Below are positions 57,609-64,000 of a DNA stretch of 64,000 nt, piece by piece. Under the pieces are notes generated by a model. That model had not been told where the DNA came from and searched no databases. It was given only the letters and a program-made list of their open reading frames with translations. Both the position numbers and the translations under genes were made by a program. Positions within the stretch are counted from its first letter, which is position 1. Every line of letters starts with the position of its first letter. Source of the DNA: Antedon mediterranea (lineage: Eukaryota > Echinodermata > Crinoidea > Comatulida > Antedonidae); contig NC_092673.1 of assembly GCF_964355755.1 (NCBI RefSeq), positions 10,981,001-11,045,000 on the forward strand. The letters run 5' to 3'.

Positions 57609-57905
57609 TGACTATTTTACAAATATTGCATCTGACCTTGTATCCGAACTACCTATGTGCAATAATTATATTTTTGATACTAGTTCTGAGAATTTAAATC
57701 TTTTTATAATTCTAGAAACCATATTTCATGAACTAAACAAACTAAACGCTAATAAATGACTATTTTACAAATATTGCATCTGACCTTGTATCCGAACTAC
57801 CTATGTGCAATAATTATATTTTTGATACTAGTTTTGAGAATTTTAAATCTTTTTATAATTCTAGAAACCATATTTCATGAACTAAACAAACTAAACGCTA
57901 ATAAA
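57609..57905 (+). repeat. 148-bp tandem duplication within LINE C
   Basis: Copy 1 is 57609-57756 and copy 2 is 57757-57905. Copy 2 has one additional T (in 'gagaatttt'), so it puts the downstream sequence in a different frame. Near-identity indicates a recent event. Confidence 0.88.
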
Positions 57906-57969
57906 GGACCAGGACTCGATAATCTTCCAGCCAAATTCTTAAAAGATGGCGCGATTATCCTTAAGAAGC

Positions 57970-57977
57970 CTGTAACA
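57970..57977. other. Target-site duplication CTGTAACA of the hAT element
   Basis: The eight bases CTGTAACA precede the left terminus and recur at 63446-63453 after the right terminus. Eight-bp duplications are the hAT hallmark. Confidence 0.9.
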
Positions 57978-58202
57978 CAGGGGTGGCGCCATGATCTTCC
58001 CGACGCGGGGGCTACATTCCCCGACGAGGGGGCTATGCGAGCGAAGCGAGCATCACTAGGCTGGAGGCCAGGGGGCCGCCAAGGGCCCCCGGCGGGGGTC
58101 CAGAGGGGCAAATCCCCCGGAAGCAACGCGTTCTAGCGTCATTTGAGGTCATTTTAATCAGATTTAGGGTAGCCATTTTTTCCATTTTTTATAATGCATA
58201 AA

Positions 58203-58342
58203 TTAGACTAGGCTATGAATGAGGTAGGTGCCACCCGGAGAGGTAGAAATTCTCATATAACTTTTCTAGACCAGTTTTTTCTGGGGAATCCAAATATATT
58301 TGGTAAACGGGCTGTAACCTGAGAACTTTCGCGTGAGGGCGC
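58203..58342 (+). repeat. 140-bp inverted repeat, left arm
   Basis: Begins 'ttagactaggctatgaatg' and ends 'cgtgagggcgc'. The reverse complement is at 61609-61748 with very few differences. Together they enclose the PIN-like and Gypsy pieces. Confidence 0.88.
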
Positions 58343-58871
58343 TTTTTTCAAAATGGCTGCCAGTTACAGTAGACTATGATATCTTGGCAACCACTGGTCA
58401 TAGAGAGTTGATTTTGGTGTCAAATTGTTTGGAATGTACATGTTCCTATTTGATGTAATAGAAAATTTTGTCAGAAAATGGCCGGAAATACCTCTATTGA
58501 CCTTTGACCCAATATCTAACAGATATCATATCTCCGTAACTACTGGACACAGAAAGTTGTAATTGGTGTCAAACTCTCCAGAATATAGATGTTTATATTC
58601 AAACTAATAGAACATTATCTGTAAAAATAACCGGAAATAACGTTACTGACCTTTGACCCAAAATGCAAGACATTTCTCCTATCTGATCACGTTAATCCTG
58701 TCAATTAATTCATTTTGTGCCAATTGGAGGTTGACATTCTCATATTATTTTCTTGACCAGTTTTTCATGTGCAATCCGAGTAATATGAGATAAATAAGCC
58801 ATAACAAGGCCAAGAATTTAATTCTTTTACTACATACATGCTTCCCTTTAGTGTTTCAGTCTGTATGTCGT
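58343..58871. other. Non-coding, short degenerate repeat
   Basis: Two copies of a roughly 150-bp unit share 'ccggaaata...ctgacctttgaccca' (about 58482-58512 and 58632-58662). No gene. Confidence 0.45.
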
Positions 58872-59871
58872 GTATTAATCTTCAAGATCGCTCACATCAC
58901 TGCAATCTGAAAAGTCTTCATATTCATTATGTGTAAACAGTTCCTGGACATCAGTGGGCATCACTGTCTCAATCCATTTAGGCTCCATTTGTTCGTTCCA
59001 TCCATTGTGTGTACTGTTGTTGACAAAACCATTGACGTCTGCTGATTGCCATTCTTTAGTAATGAAGTGTGCTCTAAGTATATGAAACTCAAGGGTCTGC
59101 TGACATAGTGGCAGTAATGATATATCTGTAATCTTGTTGAGTCTGGAAAACTTTCTGTTGAAGATATCATATCTTCCTTGATTTACACTTTTCCCCTTCA
59201 CTCCATACAATGGTGAAACATACTCTTCAAGTTCCTCATACAACTCTTTTGATGGAACATCTGACACTCCAAGGTTGCAGAATGTGTCAACACATTTTGC
59301 TTTTGATTCCAGAAGCTTCCAGCAGGTACGTTTTCCTTTCCGAACGAAAGCGGAGTTATACTCGTTACCTGTGAAAGCATGGAATCCAATAAGGGATGAT
59401 TTCTGCGCTTTTGTTAAATCAATGTCACTCAATTTCAGTACATTTCGGTATTTCCCAGTGTTTGTATCAATAATTACCCTCTGCCCATCACCCTATGAAA
59501 TGAGATAGTGAAATGACTGGAATGTCAAAGTCTCCAGAATGGGAACGAATTATTGCTACGCCTTGATTGTTATTTGTTAAAGCATGCTTTGCATGCAGGA
59601 TGACTTTCGTGTCGGCTTCTTCTTGGCTACTATTAAGCTCCGGAACCAATACAACATCTCAGTTAGTAACGTAGATGCATTCTTTGTACGATGAAAAGTA
59701 GATAACATCACTCCTCATATCTGTTAGAATGCTTTCTTTCTTTGACACTAGTACACAGCGAATAAGCTCAATCAATCTGGTCTTGTTCTCGCCGTTGGCA
59801 AGGAAATTGTTAAAATCACGGGGCAACTTTGATATTTTTGAGCTTACAATTACTTTTGGTGCAATACCGCG
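58872..59871 (-). pseudogene. PIN/FEN1-like nuclease-domain protein, C-terminal part
   Basis: On the minus strand from 59871: 'APKVIVSSKISKLPRDFN', 'NGENKTRLIELI', an in-frame TGA near 59659, then 'SSQEEADTKVILHAKHA', 'RSHSGDFDIPVI', a frameshift near 59500, and the open frame 59432-58875 with 'LIGFHAFTGNEYNSAFVRKG'. The acidic E-E-A-D and S-G-D-x-D blocks, followed by a G-x-x-x-x-x-F-x-K-G-K helix-hairpin-like segment, have the layout of PIN/FEN1-type nucleases. From memory, this protein family is multicopy in invertebrate genomes. It is broken here by one stop and one frameshift. The N-terminal part lies inverted at 60000-60412. Confidence 0.55.
59809..59871 (-). repeat. Inverted duplication arm (about 60 bp) inside the PIN-like gene
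   Basis: Reverse complement of 60356-60412. Both arms encode 'APKVIVSSKISKLPRDFN'-type sequence, one on each strand. Confidence 0.85.
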
Positions 59872-59999
59872 TCTGTTTCTCGCAGTGCTCGACCAGGATC
59901 CATAACATCATCTCACTTTATTTTCGAATAGTGGGAAGAAACTCGAAATCAAGGCAAATGGGAAAGTAAGAGTAATATAAGCTAATCGGGATGTTTTAG

Positions 60000-60412
60000 G
60001 AAAGCTTCTTGCCACCTCAACAAAGCATGGTAGAATAATTGACTTTAAGAAAGCCTTTGAGTATCCACTTACCCCTGTCCCGCTAAGCCTTGCTAATGCA
60101 GATGGGACAAGACGAACAACTCAGAAAAGTGTCCTAATGGAAATTCTCATTGAAAGTTCAACAGATGTTATAGATCCTGGTCGGGCACTGCCAGCAAAGG
60201 CTACTGTCATTGCCTATGTTGTTGACTTACCCTGATACGTACGAGGATCTTGTAGCAAAGGTTTTCAACAGCATCCCTAAAGGATACAAGCGTGTTGATA
60301 TTGTTACCGATGCATACCTGCCAAAAAGCATTAAGTCTGTTGAGAGAAACATACGCGGTATTGCACCAAAAGTAATTGTAAGCTCAAAAATATCAAAGTT
60401 GCCCCGTGATTT
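60000..60412 (+). pseudogene. PIN-like protein, N-terminal part in inverted orientation
   Basis: On the + strand: 'FEYPLTPVPLSLANADGT', 'TQKSVLMEIL', a frameshift near 60232, then 'YEDLVAKVFNSIPKGYKRVD' and 'SIKSVERNIRG', ending with the duplicated 'KLPRDFN'. In the family as I recall it, this part precedes the segment now on the minus strand at 58872-59871. The two halves face each other and share the 60-bp duplicated piece, so an inversion has split the gene. Confidence 0.55.
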
Positions 60413-61473
60413 TAATTGGTACAATAGTCTCACCAGAATATGTTTTCAACCTAATTGTAGTTTTCTGTAATGGTAACGACTGGAATGCTTTCTTGTAGGT
60501 CAACTCTGGAATCAGTGATACTGATGATCCAGTGTTCAATTCCATAGGGAATTTTCTTTCCATTTATAGATGCAACCACTATAATTGGCTCCACTTTTGA
60601 CTTATGATTTGCATATAGCATAGGTTCATAGTTGACTTCCTCTCTCTGTACATACTGTACATTCTTTTTAAGGTTACCAGTGTTAGGCTTTGACACATTA
60701 TTGTCTTTCTTTTTCTTCATGCATACTTTTTCTAGATGTCCTTCCTTGGAACAGTAATTGCAAACAGTATGTATGTGCCTGCAGCGATTAGCTTTATGGC
60801 CTGTATTACCACATCTGTAACAGTGTGTAGATGCTTTACTTTGTTTATGACCTTGGTGTCTTTTAGATTGGTAATTTTTTGTAGTAAACTTATTTACATT
60901 GCTCTCACCTGTAGTATTTGGTGTCCTTGTTTTCTGAAATTCTGTAGCATCACGACTTGCTGTTTCCATAGCTACAGCGGTTTTAATTGCATCATCTAAT
61001 TTAAGGTCATGAACCGCCAGTAAACGTTTCTGAATGTTCTCTTGACGCAACCCGCAGACGAAAATGTCTCGCAGTGTCGAGGTCAAAGTGTTTCCGAAAT
61101 TGCAATGAATGGCTAACCTTCGTAGTTCAGCAATGTATGAAGCAATGCTTTCCCCGCTATGCTGTTCTCTTTTGTAGAACCGAAATCGTTCCGCGATTTC
61201 CGATGGCTTTGGGCAAAGATGTGTCGTGAGCATTGTAATTAAATCTGCGTAAGACAGTGTCGCTGGTTTCTCCGGTGAACACAAATTCTTTAGTAGCGTG
61301 TACGTTTTCGGTCCGATGAGTGCAAGCAATGCCGGTACCTTCCGATCATCATCGACCTTGTTGGCTACAAAATATTGATCTAACCGTTCAGTATACGAAT
61401 CCCAAGCTTCTAAAGATGAATCAAATTCTTCCACCTTTCCTATTATAACTGCCATGCTCATCTTCGTCGCCAA
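60413..61473 (-). CDS. Gypsy Gag (second Gypsy lineage), truncated after Gag
   Basis: A 340-residue ORF (60451-61473). It has an N-terminal Gag core ('FDSSLEAWDSYTERLDQYF', 'ESIASYIAELRRLAIHCNFG', 'LRDIFVCGL') and two canonical zinc knuckles CX2CX4HX4C at residues 218-231 and 238-251, then the approach to a protease ('EPIIVVASINGKKIPYGIEH'). A shift of frame near 60470 keeps 'LKTYSGETIVPIKITG', a segment following protease in Gypsy Pol, up to 60413, where the PIN-like inverted piece begins. The protease active site, reverse transcriptase and integrase are absent. It differs from the Gag at 29830, which has one knuckle, so it is another lineage. Confidence 0.85.
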
Positions 61474-61479
61474 AATTTA

Positions 61480-61608
61480 TGTTGTATATAGTAAATTATA
61501 ATGTAAAGTAAGGGCTCTAAACACAGCGTGTACAACTCAACATTTATTCAGAGGAGAGAGAACAATTATGGCACGCCAAAGGCGTCGTTACAACATGCAT
61601 ATATAACA
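61480..61608 (-). repeat. Gypsy LTR (single, about 129 bp)
   Basis: On the minus strand it begins TGTTATATATGC and ends TATATACAACA, with AATAAA inside. After it comes 'taaatttTGGCGACGAAGA', where TGGCGACGA is a plausible primer binding site before the Gag start at 61473. No second LTR is found in the window. It borders the 140-bp inverted repeat exactly at GCGCC. Confidence 0.7.
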
Positions 61609-61748
61609 GCGCCCTCACGCAAAAGTTCTCAGGTTACAGCCCGTTTACCCAATATATTTGGATTCCCCAGAAAAAACTGGTCTAGAAAAGTCATATGAGA
61701 ATTTCTACCTCTCCGGGTGGCACCTACCTCATTCATAGCCTAGTCTAA
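61609..61748 (-). repeat. 140-bp inverted repeat, right arm
   Basis: Reverse complement of 58203-58342. Its inner end coincides with the outer end of the Gypsy LTR. Confidence 0.88.
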
Positions 61749-62427
61749 ATAAAGTACTGCGTGCAAAAAAACGATGCGCGATGACTGTTTCAATCCATAT
61801 TTTTCAATTTAAAAAATAAAAGTTCAAAGAAAATTTAGAAAAATAGAGTTGGAGGTCCCGGAAATTGGACTTATTATACTTCAAAACATGAAACAAAATA
61901 TATAAGTCCCTATCATGGTTGTGACTGAGCTAAGAAATGTTTGAAAAATAGATATGTTAGGTCCCGGAAAATGCACTTCTTGTACTTCGAAATATGACCA
62001 GCTTTATTATTGGGGCTGAGCTAAGAAACTGTTTAAAACTAGAGCTGCAGGTCTTCAAAAAATTGCATTTTATACTTTGGAAACATCAGGCCTAGAGGCT
62101 TAAAAAACGCAAGCGTAGACCTTTTTCAGTCGGGGAAATAAGTTTATTCCTCCCAAGTGTATGCGTGCGTACCACCATCTGGACTTCCGAGTGGTGAGAA
62201 ATTCATGACATACAGGACATTGAAAATGTAATAACTTAGCTATAATGTTGGCTAAGCGAAAATGGCATGTTTTTTTGTTTAGAATGGATGAAAAATGTAT
62301 TTTAGGTGCCCCACGGTAGAGAAGGTTACTTGTAAATTAAAAAATTGGTGCAACATACGAACAATTAACATAATTCGTTTTTGCTGTAGTGTAGCGTACG
62401 TCGACGCCGTACACGACGTAACGGTCA
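61749..62427. other. hAT-composite interior, no recognisable gene
   Basis: Three loosely similar lines 'aggtcc.ggaaa.t.gcactt.ttatacttcgaaa' (about 61850-62090) suggest a degenerate tandem of about 100 bp. Nothing coding. Confidence 0.4.
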
Positions 62428-63395
62428 GTAAACTTCGCCTGGAAAATAACTACAGTACACATTTTTGGTCCCTGGATGGAACATGATATCACGCGTCTCG
62501 ACCCAACGTTGAACGATTCGTACAAAGGGATACCGCCAGACAAGTGCGAACCTAGCTATTGTTTAGTAGTAAGTTAGATCGCTGGCAATAATGGATGCAT
62601 ATAAAGTGCATAATATCACTCTGACGTACTCTCACAGTCAATGAAACGTCGCGGTTTTCTAGGCGCTGAAGCTAGCTACGAAGTGAACGCGAACGCTTTT
62701 TACTGTATATTATATTCCCCGACAAAAAGTACCCGTGTTCCCTTCGGTAACCGTCGGTAAACTTCGCCTGGAAAATAACTACATTACACATTTTGGTCCC
62801 TGGATGGAACTTGATATCACGCGTCTCGACCCCCAACGTTGAACGATTCGTACAAAGGGATACCGCCAGACAAGTGCGAACCTAACTATTGTTTAGTAGT
62901 AAGTTAGATCGCTGGCAATAATGAATGCATATAAAGTGCATAATATCACTCTGACGTACTCTCACGGTCAATGAAACGTCGCGGTTTTCTAGGCGCTGAA
63001 GCTAGCTACGAAGTGAACGCGAACGCTTTTTACTGTATATTATATTCCCCGACAAAAAGTACCCGTGTTCCCTTCGGTAACCGTCGGTAAACTTTGCCTG
63101 GAAAATAACTACATTACACATTTTGGTCCCTGGATGGAACTTGATATCATGCGTCTCGACCCCCAACGTTGAACGATTCGTACAAAGGGATACCGCCAGA
63201 CAAGTGCGAACCTAACTATTGTTTAGTAGTAAGTTAGATCGCTGGCAATAATGAATGCATATAAAGTGCATAATATCACTCTGACGTACTCTCACGGTCA
63301 ATGAAACGTCGCGGTTTTCTAGGCGCTGAAGCTAGCTACGAAGTGAACGCGAACGCTTTTTACTGTATATTAGTATTCCCCGACAAAAAGTATCC
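62428..63395 (+). repeat. Three tandem copies of a 330-bp unit
   Basis: The units start 'gtaaactt.gcctgg' at 62428, 62757 and 63087 (periods 329 and 330). The last one runs into the right terminus of the element. Copies 2 and 3 differ by only a few bases. No ORF spans a unit. The 63-68 residue ORFs here are shadows. Confidence 0.92.
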
Positions 63396-63445
63396 CCGAC
63401 GAGGGGGCTAGAGCCCCCGTAGCCCCCCCGCTGGCGCCACCACTG

Positions 63446-64000
63446 CTGTAACATATATTGTAAACCAATCTATAAGTAAAAAAGTAGTTCCAAATGATAT
63501 GAAAACGGCGAAGGTTTTGCCTCTTCATAAGAAAGGTTCGAAAGATAATGTGAAGAACTACAGACCCATTAGTATTTTAAGTAGCATGTCTAAACTCTTT
63601 AGAAAGAGTGGTTTATGATCAACTCGAAAATTACTTGTTTGAAAATAACTTACTTTATGAATTTCAAAGTGGTTTTAGAAGAACTTTCTCTACCGACTCA
63701 ACCCTCATTCACTTAAACAATTTTATTAGAACACAGATTTCAAAAGGCAATTATGTTGGCATGGTCATGCTTGACCTGCAAAAAGCCTTCGATACAGTCG
63801 ACCATTCTATTCTGTGTAAAAAATTAGAAGCAATGCGGGTTCGGTCGGTAGAGTTCCAGTCTTATTTATATAATAGAAGACAGATTGTTTGTATCGATGG
63901 AAATTTTTCAAAACCCAAACTTTGTACACATGGAGTTCCACAAGGTAGCATATTAGGTCCGCTTCTGTTTGTATGTTACATTAATGATATGTTAATATGC
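63446..64000 (+). pseudogene. LINE C, right part: reverse transcriptase (runs off the window)
   Basis: Starts with the second CTGTAACA and continues the LINE: 'VPNDMKTAKVLPLHKKGSKD', 'NYRPISILSSMSKLF', a one-base slip near 63598, 'YEFQSGFRR', 'MVMLDLQKAFDTVDHSIL' (first catalytic Asp), 'GVPQGSILGPLLFV'. The FADD block would lie beyond 64000. Blocks and order match CR1-like LINE reverse transcriptases. Confidence 0.85.

Larger units (their letters stand above)
57089..57977 (+). pseudogene. LINE C, left part: end of endonuclease and linker
   Basis: The frame at 57089-57316 has 'ITQSGVVSVGLSDHCLIY', the terminal SDH block of the AP endonuclease, then a linker with several frameshifts. 57756-57977 has 'LNANKGPGLDNLPAKFLKDGA', the start of the reverse transcriptase domain. 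It is interrupted after CTGTAACA (57970-57977) by the hAT element and continues in the same phase at 63454. It carries a 148-bp tandem duplication at 57609-57905. Confidence 0.8.
57978..63445. mobile_element. hAT-ended composite element (5468 bp)
   Basis: The termini are CAGGGGTGGCGCCA (57978-57991) and, inverted, CAGTGGTGGCGCCA (63432-63445), 13 of 14 matching. They are followed on both sides by GC-rich 'ccccgacgagggggct' segments. The start CAG(N)G and the 8-bp duplication fit the hAT superfamily. No hAT transposase (BED finger, hATC domain) is visible. Instead the element holds a Gypsy LTR and gag, a rearranged PIN-like gene, 140-bp inverted repeats and a triple 330-bp repeat. The surrounding LINE is in phase on both sides, so the boundaries are exact. 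Confidence 0.85.

Noticed and set aside
58036-58060. Second Helitron 3' end (gcgagcgaagcgagcatcactag) inside the hAT element
   Set aside because: The hairpin is short and CTAG is followed by G, not T; only the GCGAGCGAAGCGAGC core resembles the Helitron at 33160.
57875-58126. Gly/Pro-rich ORFs on both strands
   Set aside because: Produced by the GC-rich terminal sequence of the hAT element running out of LINE coding sequence.

Overview
The window is eukaryotic nuclear DNA: AT-rich, with a spliced host gene, tRNA-derived SINEs and many nested transposable elements. The only host gene I recognise is PIGK, the catalytic subunit of GPI transamidase. Four consecutive exons lie on the + strand between 40.7 and 51.1 kb. 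Its vertebrate-like sequence, the mix of BEL, Gypsy, Harbinger, hAT, Helitron, Penelope and several LINE types, and the scattered 'taggcctaggcct' motifs suggest a marine invertebrate deuterostome, most likely an echinoderm. That placement is inference. No bacterial, CRISPR or operon features are present.

Layout. 0.4-5.1 kb: non-autonomous Helitron-like units in both orientations, one interrupted by a 928-bp terminal-inverted-repeat (TIR) element. 5.1-5.6 kb: an array of GTTATCCGC...GCGGATAAC hairpins. 5.95-14.07 kb: a non-LTR retrotransposon (endonuclease plus reverse transcriptase) split by a complete 4.9-kb BEL/Pao insertion with LTRs that look identical, a 5-bp target duplication, and an internal ORF lacking its reverse transcriptase and RNase H. 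14.5-16.2 kb: a SINE and a LINE 3' end. 16.2-25.65 kb: a head-to-tail array of about six Helitron-like units with more hairpin cassettes. 25.7-29.5 kb: decayed repeat proteins and LINE fragments.

29.6-37.3 kb: a complete Ty3/Gypsy element with 5-bp target duplications. It is interrupted by a 2.5-kb Helitron (A^T insertion, CTAG end) and a 626-bp TTAA-type DNA element; both insertions are flanked by reading frame in the same phase. 37.3-40.7 kb: a MITE and a minisatellite-like repeat block. 40.7-51.1 kb: PIGK exons. The 9-kb intron between the two catalytic exons holds a decayed unknown protein gene, a LINE endonuclease fragment, a 1.66-kb PIF/Harbinger transposon (three-exon transposase, nonsense codon at the catalytic Glu), a 648-bp TIR element and an antisense LINE.

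51.9-57.0 kb: two SINEs, degenerate repeats, a 384-bp foldback and a Penelope-like element. 57.1-64.0 kb: a LINE interrupted by a 5.47-kb hAT-ended composite with an 8-bp target duplication. That composite carries a Gypsy LTR and gag, a rearranged PIN/FEN1-like gene, 140-bp inverted repeats and three 330-bp tandem repeats.

The strongest candidates for something new are the hAT-ended composite (57978-63445), the RT-less but recently mobile BEL element (6898-11796), and the Helitron-like array with hairpin cassettes (16.2-25.65 kb). Pairwise identities were judged by eye, and subfamily names are inference.
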